Of a stretch of DNA of 64,000 nucleotides, positions 11,064 to 21,486 are shown piece after piece. The DNA is from Hordeum vulgare subsp. vulgare (lineage: Eukaryota > Streptophyta > Magnoliopsida > Poales > Poaceae). The DNA is taken from positions 490,675,763 through 490,739,762 of the forward strand of contig NC_058524.1 of the NCBI RefSeq assembly GCF_904849725.1, given 5' to 3'. Under the pieces are notes generated by a model. The model saw only the letters and a list, made by a program, of their open reading frames with translations. It ran no database searches and was not told the DNA's origin. Within the stretch, counting starts at the first letter, position 1, and each line of letters opens with the position of its first letter. The position numbers were made by a program, and so were the translations under genes.

Positions 11064-11573
11064 GTGCCTACTGCTTATATTGAGAAACCATCTTTCCTTG
11101 TTAGGATAAAGGAACATGCTAAAGCTTCAACCGTGGTTAACAAAAGTTATGTTAGAACAATCAAACCCTCTGAGCAAATCAAGGTAGAACCTAGTGCTGC
11201 TATGGTTAAAGATCTCTTGGTACATAATATTGATGGGCATGTTATTTGTTTCTGCGATGAAGCTGCTAGAATTGACAAACCTGTTGTTGGCATCACTCTC
11301 TTCTTAGCCAAAATAGGAGATCATTGCTATCATGGTTTACGTGTCTTGTGTGGAAAAGTAAAATACCCTACTAATTCTCTAGTACTTGGCTCACCACAAG
11401 ACTATTTTTGTCCCATAATATTTGGTAGACCCTTCTTGAACACTGTCAATGCTCAAATATATTGCAAAAAGGAAACTGTCAGTGTTAATTTCGGTGGTAT
11501 GCTCATGAGTTTCATTTCTCCAAGTTCAGTAAGCAACCCCATGATAAATAATTGCCTAGTAAAGATGAAGTAA
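11064..11573 (+). pseudogene. pol: Protease region of B with the active-site segment deleted
   Basis: The 169-codon segment covers sequence on both sides of an Athila aspartic protease: EQIKVEPSAAMVKDLL and IGDHCYHGL on the left, VLCGKVKYPT, LGSPQDYFCPIIFGRPFLNT and YCKKETV on the right. The D-[TMS]-G-A active-site loop expected between HCYHGL and VLCGKV (about 11340-11348) is absent. This reflects an in-frame deletion of roughly 50 codons, judged from family knowledge. The frame stays open across the joint, so the deletion came before or independently of the later stops. Confidence 0.72.
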
Positions 11574-11684
11574 TTGGTCTTGCTTCTATTGCCATTCCTC
11601 CTACTGATCTATTAGAACATTATTTGCTAGACCATGAAAATGATATGCATATGCGTGAAAGAAATGAACTAGATAATATGTTCT

Positions 11685-13785
11685 TTGAGAAAAAGCCTAT
11701 CCTTAAACAACTTGCCTGTTGAAACTCTAGGAGGTCCTCCTCCACCCAAGGGTGATCTTGTGTTTGAATTAAAGCAATTACCTCACACTTTGAAATATGC
11801 TTATCTTGATGAAAATAAGATATATCTTGTTATTATTAGTGCTAACCTTACAAAGCATGAAGAAGAAAGATTGTTAAAAACTCTAAGGAAGCACCGAGCT
11901 GCTATTGGGTATACTCTTCATGATCTTAAGGTCAATAGTCCCACTCTCTATCAGCACAAGATTAATATGGAACCACATGCTAAACCCGTTGTTGATCACC
12001 AATGGAGACTAAATCCCAAAATGAAAGAAGTGGTAAGAAATGAAATATTAAAACTTCTGGAAGCGGGTATAATTTATCCCATAGCTGATAGTAGATGGGT
12101 AAATCCCATTCATTGTGTTCCTAAGAAAGGAGGTATAACTGTTGTTCCTAATGATAAAAGTAAGCTCATTCCACAAAGAATTGTGACTGGCTATAGAATG
12201 GTAATTGATTTTGGAAAATTAAACAAAGGTACTAGAAAAGATCATTATCCTTTACCTTTCATAGACCAAACGCTAGAAAGAGTATCGAAGAACACACATT
12301 TTTTGCTTTCTAGATGGTTATTCTAGTTTCTCTCAAATACCTATTTCACAATCTCCTTTCTCTGAACCACCTTTACTTGTCCTTTTGGAACCTATGCTTA
12401 TAGGCGTATGCCTTTTGGATCATGCAATGCGCCTGCTACCTTTCAAAGATGTACTCCCTCCTTTCCGGTTTATAGGGCTCAAATCTGAAATCTCATCAAC
12501 CAAGGTGAATTGTGAGTGGATGACACTAGTTTAAACTAGCCAATAAATATTTCTCACATATTCAATTTCCAAGACAATAAATGTAGCATCCTTCCTTTCA
12601 TTGGACTTGCATGGTGGATGTAGAAAACGATGCATGCATAGCCACTCATCTCCTTTCTCTGAACTCTATGAATTAAATATGGCGTGAGACTCAAAGCACT
12701 TTAACTCACTAGACTCAAAATAAGCCTAATATAATGAAAATCTGAAAATTTTGAGATGAGCCCTGTAAACCGGAAAGGAGGGAGTATGACTCCTATATTC
12801 TCTGATTTTTGTGAAAAGATTGTTGAGGTCTTTGTGGATGATTTTTTTCATTTATGGAACTTCTTTTAATGATTGCTTAAGCAACCTTGATCGAGTTTTG
12901 CAGAGATGTGAGCAAACTAACCTTGTATTAATTTGGGAGAAGTGTCATTTTATGGTAAACGAAGGTATTGTCTTTGGTCATAAAATTTCCGAATGAGGTA
13001 TTGAGGTGGATAAGGCTAAAGTTAATGCAATTGAGAAGATGCCATGTCCTAAAGATATTAAAGGCATCTGTAGTTTCCTTGGTCAAGTTGGTTTCTATAT
13101 GAGGTTTATTACAGACTTCTCTAAAAGTTCTAAGCCTCTTACTAATTTATTACAAGAGGATGTTCCTTTCACTTTTGATAATGATTGTGCAGAAGCATTT
13201 GAAACACTTAAGAAAGCCTTAACTTCTACACCTATTATTCAACCACCTGATTGGAATTTGCCTTTTGAAAGTATGTGTGATGGTAGTGATTATGTTGTTG
13301 GTGCTGTTCTAGGACAAAGAGATGATAAGAAATTAAATGTTATCCATTATGCTAGTAAAACTCTAGAAAGTGTTGAGAGAAATTATGCTACCACTGAAAA
13401 AGAATTTTTAGCAGTTGTATTTGCTTGTGATAAATTCAGATCTTACATTGTTGATTCTAAAGTAATTGTCCACACCGATCATGCTGCTATTAAATATCTT
13501 ATGGAAAATAAAGATGCAAAGCCTAGACTTATTAGGTGGGTTCTTTTGCTACAAGAATTTAATTTGCATATCATTGATAGGAAAGGAGATGATAATTTGT
13601 CTAGGTTAGAAAATGGTCTTGATGACCCACTACATATTGATGATAGCTTTCGTGATGAACAACTCGCTATGGCCAATGTTTCTCATAACACAATATGGTT
13701 TGCTGATTGTGCTAATTACATTGTTGCTAAATACATACCGCCTAGTTTCACCTATGAGCAAAAGAAAAAATCTTCTTTGATTTGA
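11685..13785 (+). pseudogene. pol: Reverse transcriptase and RNase H of B, interrupted by a MITE
   Basis: RT left part 11685-12326 (HKINMEPHAKPVVDHQWRLN, EAGIIYPIADSRWVNPIHCV, GYRMVIDFGKLN) runs to the MITE at 12454. The right part starts at 12787 with FVDDFFIYGTSF (catalytic VDD kept), then a TGA at 12994-12996. Next comes RNase H 13006-13785 ([52 protein letters not shown]). The D-E-D RNase H residues are visible. A frameshift lies between 12326 and 12400. The MITE sits exactly at a TA in the FQRCM-TPIF codons. Confidence 0.82.
12454..12784. mobile_element. Mariner/Stowaway-type MITE, 331 bp
   Basis: Terminal inverted repeats of 28 bp with one mismatch (CTCCCTCCTTTCCGGTTTA start and its complement at the end), flanked by TA at 12452-12453 and 12785-12786. 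Removing it and one TA restores the RT reading frame at the insertion site. No transposase inside. Confidence 0.93.
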
Positions 13786-14987
13786 GACATTACTTTTGGG
13801 ATGACCCACATCTTTACAAAGAAGGAGTAGGTTGTATTATTAGACGTTGTATACCTGAGCATGAATAGGGAGAAATCCTTGGGAAGTGTCAGTCCAAGGC
13901 TTATGTAGGACACCATGCGGGAGATAGAACTTCACACAAGGTATTACAGTTTCGATTTTATTGGCCTACTCTTTTCAAAGATGCTTGTAAGTTTGTCCTC
14001 TCTTGTGATGAATGTCAAAGAACTAGTAATATTAATAGACATCAAGAAATGCCTATGAATTATTCACTTGTTATCGAACCATTTGATGTTTGTGGATTTG
14101 ATTATATGTGACCTTTTCTTTCGTCTAATGGGTATACACATATTTTGGTTGTTGTTGATTATGTCACTAAATGGTTAGAAGCTATTCCAACCAATAGTGA
14201 TGATCACAACACCTCTATTAAAATGCTTAAGGAAGTTATTTTCCCACGTTTTGGAGTCCCTAGATAATTGATGACTAATGGTGGTTCACATTTTATTCAT
14301 GGTGCTTTTCGTAAGTTGCTTGCTAGATATGATGTTAACCATAGAATTGCATCTTTCTATCATCCTCAATCTAGTGGTCAAGTACACATTTTATTCATGG
14401 TGCTTCTCGTAAGTTGCTTGCTAGATATGATATTAACCATAGAATTGCATCTTCCTATCATCCTCAATATAGTGGTCAAGTAGAATTAACCAATAGAGAA
14501 ATAAAATTAATATTGTAAAATATTGTCAGTAGGTCCCAAAAGGATTGGTCTAAGAAATTAGATGATGCATTGTGGGCCTACAAAATAGCTTATAAAAATC
14601 CTATGGGTATGTCTCCTTATAAAATGGTGTATGGGAAAGCATGTCATTTATTTCTTTAGTTAGAACATAAAGCTTATTGGGCAATTAAAGAACTCAACTA
14701 TGGTTTCAAACTTGCTGGTGAAAAGAGGTTATTTGATATTAGCCCATTAGATGAATGGAGAACCCAAGCTTATGAAAATGCCAAACTATTCAAGGAAAAG
14801 TTAAAAGATGGCATGACAAAAGAATCCAAAAGCAAGAATTCAAAGTTGGTGAATACGTTCTATTGTACAATTCTCATCTTAGATTCTTTGTAGGAAAACT
14901 TCTCTCCAAATGGGAAGGACCTTATATCATCGAAGAAGTTTATCGGTGTGGAGCTATTAAGATCAATAATCCCGAGGGCACTAACCT
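13786..14987 (+). pseudogene. pol: Integrase of B, first part, second catalytic Asp lost
   Basis: Visible are an HHCC finger region (KAYVGHHAGDRTSHKV ... CDECQR, about 13890-14030), a first catalytic Asp in FDVCGFDYM (14083-14108, followed by TGA), WLEAIPTNS, and LMTNGGSHF, where the Asp of the usual TDGG is Asn. A 98-bp tandem duplication (14287-14482) lies in the core. The C-terminal part (YKMVYGKACHL, LYNSHL, KWEGPYIIEEV) runs to 14987, where element C enters within EGTN. Stops and frame changes are numerous. Confidence 0.8.
14287..14482 (+). repeat. 98-bp direct tandem duplication inside the B integrase
   Basis: 14287-14384 is repeated at 14385-14482 with about four mismatches (e.g. TTTTCG against TTCTCG). 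98 is not a multiple of three, so the copy also shifts the frame. Confidence 0.88.
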
Positions 14988-15289
14988 TGTGACATCCTCG
15001 ACTTTTGCTCAGTAATTATTGTAATTAAGCTACAATGATCACCCGCTAATGATGCCACATCACCGAGAATTCCCATCTCAGACCCGCGTGGATTCAAGTC
15101 TATCCGGATTCCAAATTTGAAAACAAAAGAAAGGTACTTTATAAGTTCATTACAAATATTAAAAGAATGTATATAAAAAGGAAAGTATTAAAAATAATAA
15201 TGATAATATAAAGTATATATAAAAAAAAAATTAAAAAAAGAAAAATCAAATAGTAAAATAAATAATGAAAAAAAGGAAAAAAGAAAAAC

Positions 15290-15970
15290 CAACCGGCCCA
15301 ACTGGGCCAAATGGCCCAGCCGGCCACCCCACCCCTCCAAACCCTAGCGCCCCCCACGGAAGAGCCGCCCCCTTCCCTGCCCGATCCACCCTCTCCCCTC
15401 CCCTCGCATCTCCCCTCCGCCCCGGCCTCCTTCTCCCGCTGGCGAGCTCCCCCGCTGGCCCTCCTCTCCACCCCTCACCCCCGGCCGGCGAGCCCCTTCC
15501 CTGCTCCTCCAACCGCCGGCACCCCCCCGTTGGCCGGACCTCCAGCGGCCTCCTGCGGCCGAGGCCCTCCCGGGTTCCTCCTGGCCGGCCGACCCAGGCC
15601 AGGGGCCTCCCCCCCGTCACGCCCCCCTTCCTCCCGCTCGGTCCAGGAGGGACCGGGCAGGGAGACCGGCCCCCTTGGCCCCTTCACCACGCCGGTGAGC
15701 CCCTCCCCCACCGGGCCTCCCCTACACCTCTTCCTCACCAGAACCGCGCCGTCACCGTCCCCTTCACCACCGGAACAGCGCCGTCACCGTCACCGCCTCG
15801 TCCTCCTCCTCTCCGTCACCTCCACTTCCCGCGAACTCCGGCTTCATCGGGCCGTCCCGTCAACGTTGGTGAGCCCCTCTTCGGGCTCCTCCCACCGTCG
15901 CGTTCCCCTCACCGTCCCGGTTTCGTTCCGGCAAACGGGACCCCGATCCGTCGACGGTAGTGACCGGTAG
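15290..15970 (+). other. GC-rich, proline-codon-rich leader segment of element C
   Basis: An abrupt switch from AT-rich (15140-15285) to very C-rich, CpG-rich sequence. Two overlapping frames stay open for more than 200 codons, but both read as low-complexity Pro/Ser/Arg, and the minus strand is open too, so this is composition, not coding. It looks like a transcribed 5' UTR; TATATATAA at 15211-15219 could be the TATA box. An SSR (GTAT)n lies at 16098-16115. Confidence 0.5.
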
Positions 15971-16860
15971 GAGGATTTGAAGAACGTGCTCTCCTATGTT
16001 GAGTTAGCAGAGAGTTCTGTGTCTCTCTCTGTTAACACAGAGAGAGATGGGAGTGTTGTTGAGTTAAAAGAAAATAAAAACAAATGTTGTATTCCGTATG
16101 TATGTATGTATGTATTTGATACCTGTATTTATGTATGTATTGCGTATATAGATATTGGAGGAATACGATATTTGCATGTTTATATCTATGGAAAAAATCG
16201 AGTATTTTGGCCTAAGGTCACTTACCGGTGGGGCCAACGCACCCGCTGTCTATGACAGGGAGGCCCCACGCGATAGTTAAAATAAAAATAAAAATAATGT
16301 TTTTATTAAATAAATAAATAAATAGATATATTAGTTAAATTAATTAATTAGAATAATGAGAGAATGCCACGTGGGTCCCTCATTAAATTAATCTGATAAA
16401 TCAATATTTAATCGATATTAAAACTTGTGCCTATGACGTTCGGGACCGAGTGGTCAGTTGACCAGTCAACTGCTGATGTCAGCATGACATCGCGATGATG
16501 TCATAATAGGATTTTATTAAATATTTAAATCTGTTTTTAATTCCTAATTATTAAATAAAACTTTAAAATTTAATATTAAATAATCCGTAAGTCAGATCGA
16601 AATATTTTCAACATGAAAGTTGATCAGCAATACGAGACGAACCCGGATACACGGCCCGTTCGTCTGTCACGCGTCCCTAGCATAGCAAACTTGGAAGTTT
16701 TCCTTCGTTTCCAGTATAACCGGTAGTAGCCCGAGACCCGGAAAATATCGTCAGATATTCTTCCGACCCGTCTATGACGGATGTTGCTACGTTAGCTCAT
16801 GTCTAGCCTGCATCTTGCCATGTCTTGCTTTGTGTTGCATCGGTGCTATTATTTATTGTT

Positions 16861-17039
16861 TCTTCCCCCTCTTCTTACAGGTAGACCCCGAGACTGACGC
16901 TGCTGCCGGGTACATCTATGATCCTGTCGATCAGTCCTTTGCCGTAGAGCAGCAAGGCAAGCAAACCCCCCTTGATCATTCCTATATCGCCTATGTCTTT
17001 CTTCCTACTGCTTGCATTAGTATTTTGCTACTGTTGTAG
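16861..17039 (+). pseudogene. Short acidic ORF in element C behind a splice-acceptor-like site
   Basis: A pyrimidine tract ending CTTCTTACAG (to 16880) is followed by an open stretch reading VDPETDAAAGYIYDPVDQSF and on to a hydrophobic end with TAG at 17037. The tract plus AG looks like a real 3' splice site, and the acidic start has coding-like codon use, unlike the flanks. Whether it belongs with 18412-18510 in one spliced product is unknown. No family recognised. Confidence 0.35.
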
Positions 17040-17260
17040 TTAGCTCCTATATCTGATGCATAGCCTGTTTTTGATGAACTGCTACTTTCAGTCCTGTACC
17101 TTTAATCTGCTTAGTATAGGTGGAGCAGTCATCCCCTCTGACCCCGTAGTTCAGTTGCCTCGCTTGTTTTCAAATCTCGATCTCTGATCGACGAGCCAGA
17201 CCCGACACAGCACATACAACCCCCTTCGTTGTACGACGCTACAGAGATACTATCGGGTAC

Positions 17261-17463
17261 CGAGGGTGACACCTCACTAAGTACTCCTGATGATATCTCT
17301 GTAGTATAGCTAGTCGGTCGTGGTTATCGAGGGTGATTCCTCTTTCACCATTCCCGATGACGCCCCTGTCGTGCAACCCCTCAAGTGTGGGACCCCCGAG
17401 GGTGATTCCTCTAAGCCCACCTTGACGGGTACATCGTTCGGAGTCCAACGAGGGTGATACCTC
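17261..17463 (+). repeat. Four spaced copies of a GAGGGTGA-N2-CCTC motif in element C
   Basis: Copies at 17261-17275, 17328-17342, 17397-17411 and 17449-17463, spaced 67, 69 and 52 bp. Each has GAGG/CCTC arms. Read as protein they give EGD(T/S)S; the first two are followed by a similar xTPDD-x-V-V block, suggesting a decayed repetitive coding segment. Confidence 0.6.
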
Positions 17464-18411
17464 GGACCCCCCCCGATGTTACAACCACACAGTTACTCGA
17501 CCATGTTACTGGGATCATTGATGATTAGTTGTAAGACGGGTGGATTCCCGTGAGACTGTGTTGTTGGCCTAATTAAAATATTAATGGATTTGGGTATTTG
17601 ATCTGGGTTGGTCGGAGACCTTTTCGCACTAACCGGCTACGCGGGAAGAATTATGGGTACTCGACGTCGCGGTATCAGCTGAAGCTTTTCAGATGCCAGC
17701 AATGTAGCGGCGCGCGCCCGAGTGGTCCCGAGATGCATCGCTCTTGTGATTAAGGGATGCTAGGACTGACGCCGGCCGCCCACGCCACGTGCAGGAGCGC
17801 GAAGGGGAACTGGGCCCATGAACCCTTTGTGCTTAGGAGTTAGACCGGCGGGCTGGCCTCTCTGATTAGTCTTAGGTGGGCTGCGACGTGTCGATATTCC
17901 GAGGCCGGGCAGGACCCAGAAAAGTATGTCCGGCCAGAGTGTTATCGAGCGTGACGGGACATGTGGTGCACCCCTGCAGGGATGAAAATTAACTATTCGG
18001 ATAGCCGTGTCCACGGTTACAGGATGACTTGGAGTTGTGCCCCGATCTTATACAACTACAATTGTTACTTAACTGGAATTAGTTTGCCTCGGGATTGCTT
18101 CCTCGCAGGGAGTCGAGGGAGGATCTTTAGGCGTGACCTCACTTTAATATTGCTGCAACAATATGACTATTAATGTGTTACCCCTGTTCTACTCTCGTCT
18201 ATTGCTGCAAGACCCTGAAGATGCTAGACTTCGCTAGGACTAGGCCTTCTCTCTCTATTCTCGCATTGCCGCAGTCAGTCCACATATAACCCCCCTTCTT
18301 TGATACTGATGCATAATTAGAATAGTTCTGATGTAAGACTTGCGAGTACTTTGGATGAGTACTCACCGCTGCTTTGCCCCCCCCCCTTGTTCCCTTGATC
18401 CGTTGCTGCGA

Positions 18412-18510
18412 CCAGATGATGGAGTCCAGGAGATGGAGGTCCCCGCCACCGACGACTGCTACCCCGACGGTGCCTACTACTACGTGGAGGCCGCTGATGA
18501 TCAGGAGTAG
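18412..18510 (+). pseudogene. Terminal acidic ORF near the 3' end of element C
   Basis: After a C-rich/T tract (18377-18400) an open frame reads PDDGVQEMEVPATDDCYPDG, then a Tyr-rich end (AYYYVEAADDQE) and TAG at 18508-18510, about 300 bp before the element end. It has no recognised domain. Element F's LTR has an ORF of similar size, acidity and position (41832-41935 minus). Marked as pseudogene because no start codon or complete gene can be assembled. Confidence 0.35.
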
Positions 18511-18811
18511 TTAGGAGGTTCCCAGGCAGGAGGCCTCGCCTCGTTCGATCGTTGTATCTTTTGTGCTAGCCTTCTCTAAGGCACCCCATGTTTTATGTCT
18601 GTACTCAGATATTTGTTGCTTCCGCTGACTTGTGTGTTTATCGAGCTTTCGTATTCTAGCCCTCGAGGCCCCTGGCTTGTAATATGAAGCTGATGTTATT
18701 TTATTTGTGTCTAGAGTTGTGTTGTGATATCTTCCCGTGAGTCCTTGGGTTTGATCGTACGCATTTGCGTGTATGGTTAGCGTACGATTAAATCGAGGGC
18801 ATCACAAACCT

Positions 18812-18962
18812 GAAGGTGGTCAATGGACAAACAATAAAGCACTACATTTCAGGTACACCAGTTAATGTTGAAACAAATATTATACAAATCATGACACCAG
18901 AGGACAACATTAAGGAGATCTTCCAAAACACTCTAGAACCCTTAAAAGGAAGAGGTATGTGA
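18812..18962 (+). pseudogene. pol: C-terminal tail of the B pol polyprotein
   Basis: Continues the integrase C-terminus interrupted by C: KVVNGQTIKHYISGTPVNVE to LEPLKGRGM and TGA at 18960-18962. It has no internal stop. Continuity of frame with 14970-14987 proves C is an insertion. Confidence 0.8.
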
Positions 18963-19080
18963 TACGGTAAGTAAACGGATTCAGAAAAATCCGCAAAAAT
19001 ATTTTTTTGTCAGCTTTGGAATTTTAGAAAAAATAGGAAATTGATAAACACACGGGAAGGCAACCGAGGTTCCCACTAGG

Positions 19081-19186
19081 CACCAGGGCGCACTAGCCCC
19101 CCTTGGCGCGACCTGGTGGCTAGTGCGCCCCTCGGGCACCTCCCTGGCTCTGTTTTCTTGTGGGACACATATTTCCTTGTATAAAC
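19081..19186 (+). promoter_or_regulatory. LTR-like promoter module inside B, upstream of the extra ORF
   Basis: GGGCGCACTAGCC (19086-19098) pairs perfectly with 19118-19130; CACCAGG (19081) also pairs with CCTGGTG (19112-19118). TATAAAC follows at 19180-19186. The 40-bp core closely resembles the 5' LTR U3 at 8826-8861. A CTGACAG acceptor-like site (19267-19273) and CACCATGG start context follow at 19282-19289. It may be a second promoter driving the extra ORF. Confidence 0.45.
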
Positions 19187-19284
19187 AATTCTCTATATAT
19201 ATCTCCCGATTATTTGACCCGAGTATCCACGGAGAAATCCTTTGTTCTTGTTTCGTGTTGTTTTTCTGACAGATCTAGATCACC

Positions 19285-19460
19285 ATGGCTTCATCAAGCA
19301 CCTCCAAGGACAAGTTCTTTGAGAGGGTCATCAACCCCTACTTGTCGGAGGTGATGAATCACCCTCAAACCATTGAGATGCGTGAGGGGGTGCCTCAAAT
19401 CCGGGATGTTCAAGGGCCCAAGAAGGCGGGGACCATGGAAGCTAGGCTTGAGGTGGTGGA
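19285..19460 (+). pseudogene. Extra sense ORF of B, 5' part, split by solo LTR D
   Basis: The ATG at 19285 is in a strong context (ACCATGG). The frame reads MASSSTSKDKFFERVINPYL, then EVMNHPQTIEMREGVPQIRD up to EARLEV, where D inserts (TSD GTGGA 19456-19460). It resumes in the same frame at 40155. There are no stops on either side of D. It lies downstream of pol, where Athila elements carry an env-like or other extra ORF, but I see no signal peptide or membrane segment. Function unknown. Confidence 0.65.
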
Positions 19461-19674
19461 TGATACGTCTCCAACGTATCTACAATTTATGAAGTATTCG
19501 TGCCATGTTTACAATAATTCTATATGATTTTGGTATGATTTTATTAGAACTAACCCAGACTAACGCTGTTTTCAGCAAAACTGCCATGCTGTCGTTTTTT
19601 GTGTAGAACTAAAAGTTCTCGGAATGGGCTAAAATTTACGATGATTTTTTATGGACCAAAAGAGACCCTCGAAG

Positions 19675-21486
19675 TGTTGGAAATATGCCCTAGAGGCAAT
19701 AATAAATTAGTTATTATTATATTTCTTAGTTCATGATAATCGTTTATTATCCATGCTATAATTCTATTGGTTGGAAACACAATACTTGTGTGGATACATA
19801 GACAAAACACTGTCCCTAGTAAGCCTCTAGTTGACTAGCTCGTTGATCAAAGATGGTCAAGGTTTCCTGGCCATAGGCAAGTGTTGTCACTTGATAACGG
19901 AATCACATCATTAGGAGAATCATGTGATGGACTAGACCCAAACTAATAGACGTAGCATGTTGATCGTGTCATTTTGTTGCTACTGTTTTCTGCGTGTCAA
20001 GTATTTGTTCCTATGACCATGAGATCATATAACTCACGGACACCGGAGGAATGCTTTGTGTGTATCAAACGTCGCAACGTAACTGGGTGACTATAAAGAT
20101 GCTCTACAGGTATCTCCAAAGGTGTTCGTTGAGTTAGTATGGATCGAGACTGGGATTTGTCACTCCGTGTGACGGAGAGGTATCTCGGGGCCCACTCGGT
20201 AATACAACATCACACACAAGCCTTGCAAGCAATGTGACTTAGTGTAAGTTACGGGATCTTGTATTACGGAAAAGAGTAAAGAGACTTGCCGGTAAACGAG
20301 ATTAAAATAGGTATGCGGATACTGACGATCGAATCTCGGGCAAGTAACATACCGAAGGACAAAGGGAATGACATACGGGATTATATGAATCCTTGGCACT
20401 GAGGTTCAAACGATAAGATCTTCGTAGAATATGTAGGATCCAATATGGGCATCCAGGTCCCGCTATTGGATATTGACCGAGGAGTCTCTCGGGTCATGTC
20501 TACATAGTTCTCGAACCCGCAGGGTCTGCACACTTAAGGTTCGACGTTGTTTTATGCGTATTTGAGTTATATGGTTGGTTACCGAATGTTGTTTGGAGTC
20601 CCGGATGAGATCACGGACGTCACGAGGGTTTCCGGAATGGTCCGGAAACGAAGATTGATATATAGGATGACCTCATTTGGTTACCGGAAGGTTTTCGTGC
20701 ATTATCGGAAAAGTTTCGGGCTCATCGGTAGTGTACCGGGAGTGCCGGGAGGGGTGCCGGGGACCATCGGGAGGGGTGTCACGCCCCAAGGGGTCTCATG
20801 GGCTATGGGAAGAGACAAACCAGCCCCTAGTGGGCTGGAATAAGTTCTCACTAAGGCCCATAAGGTTTGAGAAGGAAAAAACACAAGGTGGAAAGAGTTT
20901 CCAAGTGGGAAGGTGGAATCCTACTCCAAGTAGGATTGGAGTAGGACTCCTCCACCTCCAATTTCGGCCAAACCTTGAGGGTTTGAGGCTGCCTCTTGCC
21001 TCCACCTCCCTCCTATATATACTGAGGTATTAGGGCTGATTTGAGACGACTTTTCCACGGCAGCCCGACCACATACCTCCACGGTTTTTCCTCTAGATCG
21101 CGTTTCTGTGGAGCTCGGGCGGAGCCCTGCTGAGACAAGGTCATCACCAACCTCCGGAGCGCCGTCACGCTGCCGGAGAACTCTTCTACCTCTCCGTCTC
21201 TCTTGCTGGATCAAGAAGGCCGAGATCATTGTCGAGCTGTACGTGTGCTGAACGCGGAGGTGCCGTCCGTTCGGTACTAGATCGTGGGACTGATCGCGGG
21301 ATTGTTCGCGGGGCGGATCGAGGGACGTGAGGACGTTCCACTACATCAACCGCGTTCACTAACGCTTCTGCTGTACGATCTACAAGGGTACGTAGATCAC
21401 TCATCCCCTCTCGTAGATGGACATCACCATGATAGGTCTTCGTGCGCGTAGGAAAATTTTTGTTTCCCATGCGACGTTCCCCAACA
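19675..21486 (+). repeat. LTR1 of array E
   Basis: 1812 bp, TGTTGG...CCCCAACA. Promoter hairpin arms 20919-20929 and 20936-20946 (11 bp, perfect), TATATATA at 21014-21021. Open frames in the LTR (up to 148 codons) recur in each copy only because the DNA is repeated. Confidence 0.95.

Larger units (their letters stand above)
14988..18806 (+). mobile_element. Element C: 3819-bp TG...CA insertion, probably a large solo LTR
   Basis: It begins TGTGACATCCTCGA and ends TCGAGGGCATCACA, an imperfect terminal inverted repeat, and is flanked by AACCT at 14983-14987 and 18807-18811. A 5-bp duplication with TG/CA ends is the LTR-retrotransposon signature. I see no gag-pol, PBS or second LTR inside. This fits a solo LTR of a Gypsy element with very long LTRs, or a non-autonomous element. 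Excision would rejoin the B integrase C-terminus in frame (EGTN to KVVNGQ). Contents: AT-rich start, GC-rich leader (15290-15970), AT-rich middle (16260-16620) and short acidic ORFs in the 3' half. Confidence 0.78.

Noticed and set aside
15265..15970. Pro/Arg-rich ORFs of 219-231 codons in element C
   Set aside because: Two plus frames and one minus frame are open together; low complexity from C-rich composition; sits where an LTR leader would be.
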